Shown: positions 50,437 to 61,860, numbered from the stretch's first letter. The stretch is 64,000 nucleotides of DNA from Pseudoips prasinana (GCA_951640165.1 OX621253.1:31317969-31381968); one strand, 5' to 3'. Numbers and translations: made by a program. The notes: generated by a model from the sequence alone, not told the origin.

Positions 50437-52987
50437 CAGTCTGTCAAGAAAGTCGTGAAAATAATGTTTTTGGAACTAATTCGTTGCTTGCATTGGCAAC
50501 ACTGAAGTACTGGTCATACGAAGTACTTCACCTGTCATTTCGTATTATTGTCGTTGTTGTGCTCTCGGATATTTTGGAATATTTCGAATTGTTTCTATCG
50601 TTTAACCGTTTAGAGATTAAAAATGAATAAAAATGTTTATAAGAGTGGTGCGAGAAAAGTCATATTTACGGCTTTTCAAGAGTGTATGGCTGAATTTCGA
50701 GCGGGAAAGTTGCTCTCCGATTTGGACGATGTTTACGGTCGAACAGCAAAATTAACCGGTAAGTACATATATTATAATGTAAAACTATAATAAAGAAACT
50801 GTAATCTCTTGACAATTATTCATTTTTCAGTATAATTGATATGTTTTATCGCAATGTTTACATTTAGTTGACATTACGAAATATACCTATTAATTATACT
50901 ACACCATCAATGGTTTTGATATTTTTGTATTATTTATTTAGATGTGAATATGGTAATTGTTACTTAACATGCTTTTATTGGTTTCAGGTGCATCTAAAAG
51001 CACAGTGAGGCGTATAGTAGATGAAGGTATGAAGAATGGAGGTAAATTTGTAACTCCTGGAAAACATAGAACAGGGCGACCTAAGACACAGATAGATGAT
51101 TTTGATATATGTGCCATACGGCAAAAAGTTCAGTTTTTCTACACAGTACAGAAAGAAGTACCTACACTACGAAAACTATTGGTAGTGGTAAAGGAAGAAT
51201 TAGGTTTTAATGGCAGCCATGAACTCCTAAGACAAATTTTAATTTCAATTGGCTTTAAATTTAAGAAATGCCAAACAAACAGAACGGCCCTCATTGAAAA
51301 ACCGGCAATTGCTTCAAAACGCGAGTATTATTTAAAAGCAATACTTGAAAACAGAGGATTGCCCGAAGAGCTCCAAAAAAACATTATTTATTTAGATGAG
51401 AGCTATATACATGAGTCATACAAAGTGACAAAATGTTGGCAGTCTATTAATGTTGCTGGTGTCCAGCAAGATGTGTCCAAAGGGAAAAAATGGATAATAG
51501 TACACGCCGGAAGTGAGAAAGGTTTTGTGCCTAATGCACTGTTAATGTTTACTGGTAAAAACAAGCAAGAGGATTACCATTCCGAGATGAATGCCCATAA
51601 TTTTACAAAATGGGTGACTGAAAAGCTAGTGCCGAATATAACTGAACCATCAATAATTGTAATGGATCATGCACCTTACCACTCTATTATAACAAACAAG
51701 GTATTGTAATATTTCTTTTTACATCTACTTTATTTTATAACTATGTTATTGTTGTGCTTGAGATTTGATAGATATTTTACCTGCTATATTGGCAACATCC
51801 AGATATAGATTTTAGTGAACATGTTTGCCACAGTTTTTGTGGGTTTGATGAGTTCATTATTCCTTACATTTTATAATTATAATATTAAAAAGGTACTTAA
51901 ATGATTGATGCTCCCATATTAATGTATAGATCCTTTTGAAACCGAAATGGGACAACTACTAAATTAAGTTTTTTCTTCCAGGCTCCTACATCTGCATCAA
52001 GAGTTGATGAAATTAAATTGTGGCTACTAGAAAATAATATATCATTTGATGAAACATTGCGGAAACCATCATTAGTGATGCTTGTAAAAAAACATAAACC
52101 AGAACCAGTGTACCATATTGATGAACTTTTGGGAGAACATGGGCACACAGTGGTAAGACTGCCACCTTACCACTGTGATTTGAACCCAATTGAGTTAGTT
52201 TGGGCAATAGCAAAAAGAAGAATCGCAGAAAAGAATGTTGGTAGTCAAGATGTTGCAAAATTAGCTGAAGAAGCATTTAATTCAATATCACCACAAGAAT
52301 GGAAAAATTGTGTAGACCACGTCATTGCAATAGAAAAGCAGTATTTCACCCGTGGAGGAACTCTTTATCAAGATATAGACAGACTCGTGATTTCAGTAGG
52401 TGACGATAGTTCCAGTGAATCTGAAGAGGCAGAATTCGACCTGTCGGATTACTCTGAGGTTTCAGGCAACATTTCGGGAGTCGAATGCCTGGATTCAGAT
52501 TATTTGGACTCTGAATAATAAATAAATATTATAAACAGTTCATATTGTTTTGTTGTTTGTCCTACGCCCTAGTTATATTACCAACATCAACCGGACATTC
52601 TGTCTTTCTAGCTAACTAAGCTCTATTATATTATTACAATACGTGCCCACACATTGTCGCCCGACCAGAACACCCAGAAGTCCTGATGGTACTATTTGCT
52701 CCCCAGTACTTTTGAATATAGTTTTAAGTCATTCTGTTTTTAGCCACTGACTGTAATAGACCTTAATTAAATAATTCAACTTCAATTATTTTAAAGTCTT
52801 TTTAAAAACATTTCCACGCTTTCCCCGATCAAGTCTCCCTAGTTTTCATAACCTTTGACGCGGACGGTAACTACTTTAATATTGAAAAAAAATCCAAGTA
52901 TCAAGACTTTTCAGCCGAAGTGTATGGGGTTACCATGTAACAGATGGTGGCGCCCTCATTTATTTTCACGACTTTCTTGACAGACTG
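50437..52987 (+). mobile_element. Complete Tc1/IS630-type transposon of the DD82E (Sailor-like) kind
   Basis: Inverted ends CAGTCTGTCAAGAAAGTCGT... at 50437 and the reverse complement at 52987, flanked by TA (50435-50436 and 52988-52989). 2551 bp. It encodes an intact three-exon transposase (50623-52518). It inserted into the P-element relic; a degenerate cousin lies at 37499-38530. Confidence 0.92.
50623..52518 (+). CDS. Three-exon transposase, D-D-E with about 81 residues between last two acids (Sailor-like)
   Basis: Exons 50623-50758, 50988-51700 and 51982-52518 join in frame (phases 1 and 0; GTAAGT...TTTCAG, GTATTG...TTCCAG) into 461 aa without stops. Exon 1 and early exon 2 hold a helix-turn-helix (KLTGASKSTVRRIVDEGMK). 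Catalytic acids: IIYLDESYI, IVMDHAPYHS and CDLNPIELVWAIAK. By my count 81 residues lie between the second D and the E, far more than the 34-41 of Tc1/mariner and close to the DD82E/Sailor group. The second intron falls inside this spacer. The C-terminus is acidic and serine-rich. Frame and splice sites intact, so it is potentially active. Confidence 0.88.
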
Positions 52988-53396
52988 TACTTAACTTAAT
53001 GGAAGATGGCAAGACAAATATTTTGCTGAGCCACTCGAGGACCTAACTTGTACATAGACAGCGCCATTATCTTTTCTTACTTTGTAAACCTACGTGCCAT
53101 TTTAGGTTTAGTAATTACTAATTTCCCTAAACTGCATTATAGTAAAAATGGCAGCCAATGTTTTGAACTTTTTCAAAGCACTTTAAAAAGAAGAATTAGT
53201 GAACAGCTTTCTTGCTTTTTTTAGTCGCTGTCTATATGAGTCATTGTCTTTTTGCAGATGTTGTATTTCCTTGAGTAATTTTTGCTCATTCATCCCAGGA
53301 TGTTTTTTAGTGGTACCTAAAACATAATTATTTCATTAAAAATTAAGTAGTTCATAGCAAATACAATAAATATATAATAGTAAAATAAAAATAATG

Positions 53397-53470
53397 CTGT
53401 GTGGTGACGGCATAGAATATCATGACCCCATCTCATCCCATGAAATCACCCGTAGATTTCGTCAGAGGAA
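53397..53470 (+). repeat. ATG-tailed repeat, 5' fragment
   Basis: TGTGTGGTGACGGCATAGAA TATCATGACCCC matches the start of the 63735-63915 copy; it ends without the tail. Confidence 0.65.
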
Positions 53471-53856
53471 ATACCTAGCAGAGAACTGGCAGCAGCATTT
53501 TTTATGAAATCTTTTATTGTGAAGGCTTTAGTCCAACATACTTTGGCTGACATGAATAGCAAATAACCTCTATAACTAGGTAAAGTCTTATTAACTAGGT
53601 AAAGTAAAAAAAAAACTTGTTTCTAGGTCTGGTTGGTTGAGATTATCCAGCATACCTAGGGCTTCCAAAATTTCGGAAATGTCAATTACGTAACTAATTA
53701 CGAAACTTTTTTTTCAAATTCCGTAATTTTTTAATGGACTATGTTTTTTGTACATATTGTAGATCGAGTATCTACAATTTTTACAATTATCTTTTATAAT
53801 CTCAAATTCAAGGAATTATCAAAATGAACACAATATTTAACTTACCATCGTATGTA

Positions 53857-53991
53857 CAGACGCCAGCACATCAAGCTACCCCAATCTGTCAATTTTCCCC
53901 AATTTAAAGTGAACCTTATGCTTATGTGATAAAGTTGAAAAACTATAAAAGTAATTTGACAGATTGGGGTAGCTGGATGTGCTGGCGTCTG
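53857..53991 (+). mobile_element. TA-flanked MITE, 135 bp, complete
   Basis: About 40-base inverted ends (CAGACGCCAGCACATCAAGC ... / ... GGATGTGCTGGCGTCTG), flanked by TA at 53855-53856 and 53992-53993. The best-preserved member of the family in the window. Confidence 0.9.
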
Positions 53992-54049
53992 TACATCAGC
54001 TAAGTTAAAACATTTTGTTTCGTCTCGAATATAATTTTTCTTCTTGGAA

Positions 54050-55538
54050 GTGTGCTCTCATAAATGACAAGGCATTTAAAGTTTTGTCACTCAAGGAACT
54101 TCTTAATTTACTACAAAAGTATCCGGCGGATGAAAAGGCTCACTCGGCTTCAACACTTGCAAGCGTTATCGAAAGCAAATAAGTATACGCTGCAGTCAAA
54201 AAATCTTCGCGACCGCCGCCAGCGCTGTCGTAAATGCACATTTACACCCTTATAATGGAATGGAGATCTGTGTTTACTGTTGAAATTGGTTTATTTATAG
54301 TAACTTTGTTTATTACTTTGTCTAACTGTTGTGCGATTGTCAACTCCTCGTCATCATCGTCACTGGTGGCTATTGCGTCCGATGCACTCGGTTGTGGTTG
54401 TGAATTTGTACATCTTTCTGTAGAATTGTATTTCAACCGTTCCAACACAACTATATACATTCGTATATCATCCGACGAAGGTTTCGAGAAATATTCTGTG
54501 GCAGCAGTTTTAAAAAATTCCTCATAGTTATGCAAATATTGCAAAACAACGAATACGTTAGTTCGCCTTTCCTTTATTCTCTTTCTAAGAGATGTGGCTA
54601 GTTTTCCACTGGAACTCTGGTCGATTCTACAATAAACTCATCCTCTTTGTTTTTCAATTTCCTCTGTTTCTTCAGCGCCGGTATTTGAGACCTCCTCCTG
54701 CACTTCAGGTTCTGGAGATTTTTGTGTTTTATATAAAACTTCCAGGACTGCTAATTTTATTCCATGAGCCAAACACAATTGGTGGTGGCTGTCAAAATTT
54801 CTGCCCATTTTGACCATTACACTTGCTCCATCTGTTGTGAAAGCAATTATGTCGTCTTCCAGACTTAAACCGAAGTCACTCAAATGCTGCTATAATAATT
54901 GAATGCCTACTTCAGCTGGCATTGATCCCTGTATCCGTACAAGTCCTAAATTTTTATATTTGGCCATATCAAAGTCTTTATTGTGGATATTTATATTCAT
55001 ATACCTTTTATTACGGGTAGACGTCCACTCATCAAAAGTTATTGTAAATCTTTTATTTTCAGACTTCATAATTTTCAAATCATTTTTCAATTAGTTTTTT
55101 GTGTTATAACTCTGTTTTAGAATTATCTGTGTTATAGTTGTAGAAGATTTCAGCACATCGTAGCCAGAGTTTTTAAAAAGATATCACAGATCTTCTGAAG
55201 TACAAAATATGCTCAATGGTATCCAATGCAGCCATTCTGGTCACTCGAACTTCCATATTTGAAAAATAATCAGTGAGTTTAATTTTCTTTTGTGAAGGTT
55301 CATTCGTACGTTTTCGGGTTTGAATTAGACCACTATATGACGTTGATGTACTCGGCCTTTGCGACTCCTCTTCTTGCGGCATCTCTCCGATATGTTTGCC
55401 ACGCATGTGAGTGTGTAAAGCTCCAGTTGCGCCACCAGGAGTTTTCAAATTTTTTTTGCAATGTTTACATTCAACATTCTTTCCATTATCAGCTCTCAAG
55501 AAATGTTCCCAGATAGAGCTTTGTGTGCGTTTGTTCAA
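54050..55538 (-). pseudogene. hAT transposase relic (second hAT family)
   Basis: Minus-strand pieces in order: BED finger (SSIWEHFLRADNGKNVECKH ... HTHMRGKH, from 55538), RFTITFDEWTSTRNKRYMNI (catalytic region), DDIIAFTTDGASVMVKMG, CLAHGIKLAVLEVLY, an acidic linker, and the C-terminal dimerisation block SVEAE-stop-AFSSAGYF, LRSSLSDKTLNALSFMRAHF (about 54165-54060). The stop replaces the conserved arginine of the ER motif. At least three frame breaks. No inverted ends found. Confidence 0.85.
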
Positions 55539-55682
55539 AAACTCTTTATATACAGTATTATTTGAAGAAAATAAAAGGAAGTTAGGTTAATAATCATGAT
55601 ATTGTTAAACATAGTTGCCAACTCATTACAAATATACTTCTTTTTTGTAAAACGTCCACACTAGGAATTTCTTAACGTATCT

Positions 55683-55830
55683 TGGGTGCGTTTACAAACA
55701 CAGAAACACACAGATCCGGAACAACTACTTCCAGATCATACAAATATGTATTTGTTTCGTGCGGGGATCAAACCCGCGACACGCTGCGCAACAGTCGATC
55801 ACTCAGTCATTACGCCAACCGTGTCGTCAA
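55683..55830 (-). repeat. tRNA-derived SINE fragment, minus orientation
   Basis: The minus strand shows GGCGTAATGACTGAGTGATC (A-box side) and GTCGCGGGTTTGATCCCC (B box). A different subfamily from 60525. Confidence 0.65.
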
Positions 55831-56086
55831 ACGTATTACGTATTTTAAAGCCAAACGACAGAGCATGCTTAGTTCATTCCCTCCTGATTTAAAGAGGAGC
55901 TATATCATTTAATTTTTTTGATAAATAACTTATTTTTATAATAGGTAGGTACCTATTTTATGTTTTAATCAGTGTTCTTAATTAATATATATTTGGGAAC
56001 CTAGATATTCTATAATCTAATCAGAATAAATACACCTTAAGAAAATGTTTGATTTACAAATTAGCTCGTACTATAACGCACAAGTA

Positions 56087-57395
56087 CAGGGTGGGCCAAT
56101 AATTTTTGCACTTTTAAAACATGAATAGAAATAAAACTACAACTGTTATTTTGTTGATTATATTTTTAACGTTTTGAAAATTTAATGAAATTTATTTTTT
56201 AAAAATGACATCGTCGAGATGTGCACCGTCTCGTCGTTGGCACTCTAGCAATCGACTACGCAAACTTTGGAAAACTCGCTGACACATGCTGCGGGGGATC
56301 GCGGCTATCTCGTCGTGGATGTTTCGTTTTAATTGGGATATATTCGTCGGTTTATTAAGGTAGACTCGACTTTTCAGGTATGCCCATAAGAAAAAATCGC
56401 ATGGTGTAAGATCCGGGCTTCTCGGAGGCCATGGAATATCACCTCTGCGAAAAATCAATTTATTCGGAAACATTTCTTTGACCACCGGTAAAGTCACATT
56501 TGACGTGTGGCATGTTGCTCCATCTTGTTGCATCCAGGTCCTGCTGTTGTATCCTTGAAATTCATGCAACTGCGGCGTCAAAATCTCTCGCAACATCTTG
56601 ACGTGTTCCGCTGAATTCACAGTTACATTATTTCCTTGATTATTTTCAAAGAAATACGGACCAATTATGCCCTTTGCTGTTATGGCAGCCCATACTGTCG
56701 TTTTAGGTGAATGAAGTGGCTTTTGGTGTTTAAGGCGAGGGTTTTCCCTGCTCCAATATCGACAATTGTGCTTATTCACGTGCCCGTTGATGTGAAAGTG
56801 GGCCTCGTCCGTAAACAATACATTCTCCAGGCTAGAGAATTGCTCCAGCATTGTGTCAGCCAATAACTTACGTTGAATGTAATCATTTGGTTTCATCTCC
56901 TGCACAATTTGAAGCTTATACGGGTGTAGTTTGAGGTCTAGATGCAAAATCCGCCGTAGACTGGTTCTCGGTAATGCCAGAACCGCCGAACGCTTACGCG
57001 TAGATAATTCTGGATCGTTCCGAACGGAAAATTCAACCTCTCGAATGTTCTAATCGCTTCTTCTTGAACGTGGCCGGCCTGTTTGTTTAATATTCGTTGT
57101 CGATCCCGTTTGCTCGAACTTCAAGACCCAAGCTTTGATTAAATTCACACTTGGACACTCGCTTACACGGCGTAATCCATATTCAATTCGAAACAGGCGT
57201 CGTACAGTAACGTAGGAATCGTTGTTTTTGTAAAATTGTTTAACTCAAAAAGCACGCTGTTGTCCCGTGAAGCGCTCCATCGTGACTAAAATTGCATGTA
57301 GCGACGCATAGTTTCCCGCCACCCGCGCACCCCTCCCTCCAACGGTATTCGAGAAATTTAGTGTTGCTATTTGCAAAAATTATTGGCCCACCCTG
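56087..57395 (-). mobile_element. Mariner-like element, DD41D, inserted in the LINE endonuclease
   Basis: Inverted ends CAGGGTGGGCCAATAATTTT (24 bases) at both borders, flanked by TA at 56085-56086 and 57396-57397. 1309 bp. Its ends and protein differ clearly from the DD41D element at 35713, so it is a second family. Confidence 0.92.
56192..57280 (-). pseudogene. DD41D mariner-like transposase, mostly open
   Basis: From ATG at 57280: MERFTGQQRAF, stop, VKQFYKNNDSYVTVRRLFRI, a shift near 57050, NDPELSTRKRSAVLALPRTS LRRIL, then a 251-codon open stretch (56947-56192) with NVLFTDEAHFHING (first D), WMQQDGATCHTSNVT (second D) and SPDLTPCDFFLWAYL (third D; 41 residues between the last two). The C-terminus ends DDVIFKK as in the 35.8-kb copy. 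One TGA and one frameshift in the N-terminus inactivate it. Confidence 0.87.
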
Positions 57396-57397
57396 TA

Positions 57398-59933
57398 GAA
57401 GCTCTATGGCTAGACATTCATATCAAAGACATTAACTTTCTGTTAGCATGCGTATACCGCCCACCGTCCAACACGGTACAAGATTCAGACATAGCCCTTT
57501 TCGACATGATACAAAAGGCATCGGCGGAAAACACAGTAATTATTGCTGGTGACTTCAACTTACCCAACTTAAAGTGGCCACTTGAAGGTGTCACCAGACA
57601 TGACAAAGTCAGCGAATGTTTTATGAACATGTACAATAATAGTAACTTGAACCAATTAGTTACACAAATTACCAGGAAACGGAACAATGAGGAATCATTG
57701 CTGGACCTCATTTTATGTAATGAAGATACGCTAATTTGTGACGTAGAGTATTATCCACCAATTGGCAAAAGTGATCACTTAGTTATCACAGCTTGTATCC
57801 AACTACTTAGTAACAATGATAAGAGAACTGACAACGAACAACGTCACGATTTTTATAATGCAAACTTTGATACCATAAACAAACATTTAGCAGAAACATT
57901 GAGAACCAATGACAGTTCACCTACAGATTCATGGCTCTCACTGAAGCAGCAAATTACATAAGGCAATCAATAAATTCATACCCAAGAAATCAAACTACAA
58001 AAATAAAAGCTTTAATAAACCATGGATAAATAAAGAAATATTCGATTTAACTTCAAAAAAGAAAGCACTGTGGCATATATACCAAATAGGAAAAACTGAT
58101 GATATGTATCGTGAATATAGAAATGTTAACAATAAAATCCTACAACTTACCCGAAGAAGAAGAGCTTACTTTGAATCAAATATAATCGACTCGGGACCAA
58201 AATCTTTTTATGGATCTATAAGAAAACAACTTAATTCCAAAGTGAGCATACCGTCTATCTTGAAGAATGAATCAAATCAACTAATTGTCGAACCGACACA
58301 AATAGCGGAGATGTTTGCAAGTCAGTTTGAACTTGCCTTTGTTAAAGAGCCTGATGGACCGTTACCAACTATCAATATGGCAAGAAGTATAAAATCACTT
58401 GAAACTATTGAAATCACAGCTGAATTAGTTAAAAAAGCTCTTGATACTTTCGACGACACTACAGCCACTGGACCTGATGAGATCCCGGCCATTTTGCTTA
58501 AGAAATGCTCGTCTACACTCGTAAACACCATTACCAAGGTTATGAATGAATCTTTAGATTCAGGATGCGTACCCGCTGATTGGAAAATGGCTACGGTTGT
58601 GCCCATATACAAGAAAGGAAATAAGTTACTTACTAACAACTACAGGCCAATAAGTTTGACAAGTATTCTATGCAAAACCATGGAAAAAATCATAGCTGAT
58701 AAACTTAGAAGTTTTCTTAGCCAAGAAAATCTTATACTGAATGAACAACATGGCTTTGTCCCAAAGCGTTCTGTAACTACAAATCTGATTACGTGTGTCA
58801 ACCAATGGATAACAAATCACGACAAAGGTCAACCTACTGATGTTGTTTACCTTGACTATGAAAAGGCCTTTGACCGTGTGCCTCTACGACGGCTAATACA
58901 TAAATTGGAACACCTTGGAATACGTGGAAAGATATTAGATTGGATAAGAGACTTTTTAACAAATAGAACCTTTTGTGTAAGAATTGGAAATCAACTCTCT
59001 GTAGCGCGACCAGTTCACAGCGGTGTGCCTCAAGGGTCTGTACTTGGACCTCTCATCTTTATACTATACCTAACAGACTTAAAGAATACTCTACAACTCC
59101 CTTTTTCGATGTTTCCCGACGACACGAAGTTCTTCGCAAATCCATGCCTACAATCGCATGATATACAAAAAGATTTGGATGCCATATTCCACTGGACAAC
59201 ACAGTGGTTACTAACATTGAATGTAACAAAGTGCACCATATTACACATTGGCAAGAAAAATCCCCATAACATTTACTACCTGCGAAACTAACCCCTTGCT
59301 CCTGTAACTACACAAAAAGATCTGGGAGTTGTTATAACAAATGACCTTAAATGGGAAACCCACATCAGTGGTGTCTCTAAAAAAGCTAATTCAATGTTAT
59401 ATCTTTTCAGAAAAGCGTTTAAGTGTCTTACTCCCAAAACTGTTTTGAAAATTTATAAAACTTATATAAGACCACTATTAGAATATGCATATGTGATATG
59501 GGATCCTTATTTCAAGAAAGACATCATGCTATTAGAGAAGGTCCAGAGAAGAGCGACAAAAATGGCTTCAGTACTGAGAAACAAACCATATGAGGAACGA
59601 TTAAAAGACCTTGGCCTCACTTCTCTCGAAAAACGTAGACAGAGGGGAAGTCTCATTGAAACCTACAAAATTTTGTCTGGGTCCTACAATGTAGCAGGAA
59701 TTAGGGACTTGTTTACTCTAAATGATAATCAATATCTGAGAAGACACTCCCTAAAATTAAGCAGAATACCGCACAAAAGCAATCCACTAAAACACTTCCT
59801 GCCAAACCGTGTGGTCAATGAGTGGAATAAACTTCCTGAAACTGTCATAAAGGCACCCAATTTAAACTGCTTCAAAAACAGACTTGACAAATTTTCCAAA
59901 TTGCAAACAAAAACACACGCATCAGCTTACTAG
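57398..59933 (+). pseudogene. CR1-like LINE endonuclease/RT with damaged catalytic site
   Basis: Endonuclease: LACVYRPPSN, IIAGDFNLPNLKWP, LLDLILCNED, GKSDHLVI. A frameshift at about 57955. [71 protein letters not shown], then FPDD (about 59116-59127) where FADD/YADD is expected. TAA at 59289-59291, then DLGVVITNDLKWETHI, LLEYAYVIWDPYFKKDIMLL EKVQRRATK, ending SAY at 59933. Broken at three or more points. Confidence 0.87.
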
Positions 59934-59973
59934 CTGCTAGTGTGATAAACACTTAATAATAATAATAATAATA

Positions 59974-60368
59974 CCGCCATTATAATAGATATCGCTGTAC
60001 CAAACACGCACAATTTACAGTCAACCATTTCTGAAAAGCTGTCTAAATACACAGAACTGCAGAATGAAGTTTGTAGAGTTTGGCGGTTACATAACACTTC
60101 AATAGTCCCTATAGTTCTGTCAACGACTGGTGTAATCCCTAAGACTCTACACCGATCACTTGCCATGTTAGATCTTCCACCATTAACTTATATTCTTCTT
60201 CAGAAAGCTGCTATATTGAACACCTGCAGATTAGTACGCAAGTTTCTGCAAAGTTCTGAACGAAATCCTGAAACAGGTGTTGACTTGGCTTAGGCCCGTC
60301 ACACCATATTGTCCGGCAATTAGCCGTGGTATATAAAAACAAAAAAATAATAATAATAATAATAATTT
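59974..60368 (+). pseudogene. 3' end of a different LINE, with (TAA)n tail
   Basis: The frame from about 59980 reads IIDIAVPNTHNLQSTISEKL SKYTELQNEVCRVWRL, PIVLSTTGVIPKTLHRSLAM and LNTCRLVRKFLQSS, ending TAG at about 60291, then a 3' UTR and an AATAATAATAATAATAATAA tail. It follows the CR1 tail directly. The family is one whose C-terminus predicts a viral-like 'DIAVP' block common in insect LINEs; clade not determined. Confidence 0.65.
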
Positions 60369-60370
60369 TA

Positions 60371-60534
60371 AATTAAGTTTACTAATATCCTCTTCTTTGA
60401 CTATCAGTTTTGACGGCTCACCTTCTTTTTCACGGATATAGACCTTGCCATACGATGTCCAGCAGGCTGCAGACTTATGAGTTTTAACATATTGTCGAGC
60501 CAGGAAAAATAGGCGCCTTCCAGAAGTAGTCAGA
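60371..60534 (-). pseudogene. LINE ORF1 C-terminal domain (FP25K-C-like) fragment
   Basis: The minus strand reads RRLFFLARQYVKTHKSAACW TSYGKVYIREKEGEPSKLIV KEEDISKLN, a domain found at the C-terminus of many insect LINE ORF1 proteins and related to the C-terminal part of baculovirus FP proteins. It is cut by the SINE at 60525 on one side and the LINE tail on the other. A relic; not evidence for a virus. Confidence 0.6.
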
Positions 60535-60765
60535 GAGGTAGTGCTCCTGCCTACGAAGCTGGTGGTCCTGGGTTTGAATCCCGGTAAGTGCAAATATTTG
60601 TGTGATGAGCATGAATATTTGTTTCTGAGTCATGGATGTTTTCTATGTATTTAAGTATTTATCTATCTATATATGTATTATATCGTCGCCTGGTACCCAT
60701 AGTACAAGCTTTGCTTAGTTTGGGGCTAGGATGATCTGTGTGACATTGGCCCTAGATATAAAAGA
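60525..60765 (+). repeat. tRNA-derived SINE, plus orientation
   Basis: A-box region GAGGTAGTGCTCCTGCCTAC, B box GGTCCTGGGTTTGAATCCC, body CATGGATGTTTTCTATGTAT and GTACCCATAGTACAAGCTTT, end GATGATCTGTGTGACATTGG. Almost identical to 25680-25912 in reverse orientation. Confidence 0.87.
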
Positions 60766-60944
60766 AAGAAAGCTATTGTAACCTCACATTATGACTGATG
60801 AGAACAGGGCAGTAATGTTTATGGTTGGGCAAAAATAGATAACTGTATAAAACTAGATATTCTGGATAGTTGAAACTAACTATCTCTGAAACTTTTAAAT
60901 CCTTTATTAGGGCGCAACATGTACCTATTTACAGCTCTAAATAG

Positions 60945-61562
60945 GTAGATCGGTCAGTGGGTATCCTTAGGGGCGGTTTGTTGGAGTTGGAGTATACGCT
61001 TAGGGGCACTATGAGCCGCGAAGAAAACATAAAAAAAAATTTTTTTTGTCTTTTTTTTTTGGGACTTAGAATTTTTTTTTTTTTTTTTAGTTTTCCCAAT
61101 TTAAAAAAAGGAAAAAGTTCAAAAGCCCCTATCTCGCAAACGGTGCGCCGTAGGACCATGCGTCTCAGGACCTAAACGGTTTCTGTAGACAAGGTTAGAA
61201 CGCTGACGCAACAAAACTGGCCGAATTCTATATAAAAAAAAAAAGAAACGAAAATTTTTCTAAGTCATTTGCCCCTGAGGCTACTCAAGCTGGAAGATCG
61301 ACCGACACTTAAAAAAATTTTGATGATTTTTTTTTTCTTTAATTTTCACGGGGTTTTATGGCGTCATCTCGTGGTTTACGACTAGTATAACAATTTCTTT
61401 CCCGAAAAGATTTTCCTCCGAGCTACCCTTTTGTAAATATAGAGTATTTTGTAAAAAAAGGAAAAAGTTCAAAAGCCCCTAACTCGCAAACGGTGCGTCG
61501 TAGGACCATGCGTCTAAGGACCTAAATGATTCCTAGGGTTAAGGTCAATCCGTTACTGCAAT

Positions 61563-61595
<33 letters not shown>

Positions 61596-61670
61596 TCTGA
61601 AATTTTCCAATTTTTCTAAGTCCTCGCTCCATAGCGCCCCTAAGGCTACACTCCAACCGGTAGATCATAT
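60945..61670. repeat. Repeat unit with inverted ends and an internal 350-bp-spaced direct repeat
   Basis: The ends pair imperfectly (GATCGG...GTATCCTTAGGGGCG on the left; CGCCCCTAAGGCTACACTCC AACCGGTAGATC on the right). Inside, 61103-61176 and 61453-61526 are near-identical (GGAAAAAGTTCAAAAGCCCC TA...CGTAGGACCATGCGTCT), with long A or T runs between. Non-coding; short frames here are not genes. Possibly a dimeric MITE. Confidence 0.6.
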
Positions 61671-61860
61671 AAATACTATAAAATTAACAAAACTAAGCCC
61701 TAAGACTGACCAAACTGATTATGATTCCAAGATGAACAAACATTTATGATATCGCATGATGAACAGAGATAAGGTTAGGTTTGTATTATGTGTTAGAGTT
61801 TCACTATAAAACAACAAAGCTTTTCAAACGTTTGGTAGCTGTTTAGTATTCTCTACTCAC

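Larger units (their letters stand above)
47911..53316 (-). pseudogene. P-element-like (THAP9-like) transposase relic, split by two other transposons
   Basis: Read on the minus strand: an exon from 53316 (after ATGTTTTAG) with coiled coil NEQKLLKEIQHLQKDNDSYR, LKKARKLFTNSSF, a stop, then LKKFKTLAAIFTIMQFRE and RRFTK...KIMALSMYKLGPR; the 50437-52987 element; SKAGQKPGFNENIFNQLLKY; a shift; IIFDEMAITPHFDYNTRTNK ITGFVNY (first catalytic acid, about 50310) and ADHVLVFM; LENFFGSICSHGVRNISPTC and NCEQDL; LDYVTGY; the 48359-49832 element; LLRK, CKSC, SYPNMDMKVLFSCLQDVAYN and LLLLIGANPQINYYV ending 47911. Removing the inserts restores collinearity. Its THAP exons are not seen nearby except the lone exon 1 at 61897. 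Confidence 0.8.
56030..59973 (+). mobile_element. CR1-like LINE with (TAA)n tail, split by a mariner-like element
   Basis: The frame starts 5' of the mariner (FDLQISSYYNAQ, from about 56049) and continues after it with VEALWLDIHIKDINFLLACV; the join is exact once the mariner and one TA are removed. The endonuclease (57398-57960), RT and C-terminus (58000-59933) follow, and the copy ends in (TAA)n at 59954-59973. 5'-truncated. Confidence 0.88.

Noticed and set aside
60371..60534. Endogenous baculovirus sequence
   Set aside because: The FP-like domain is common in insect LINE ORF1 proteins and the context is LINE/SINE DNA; no other viral gene is present.
60957..61175. 72- and 76-codon frames on both strands
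   Set aside because: Built from homopolymer tracts and repeat units; no protein motif.
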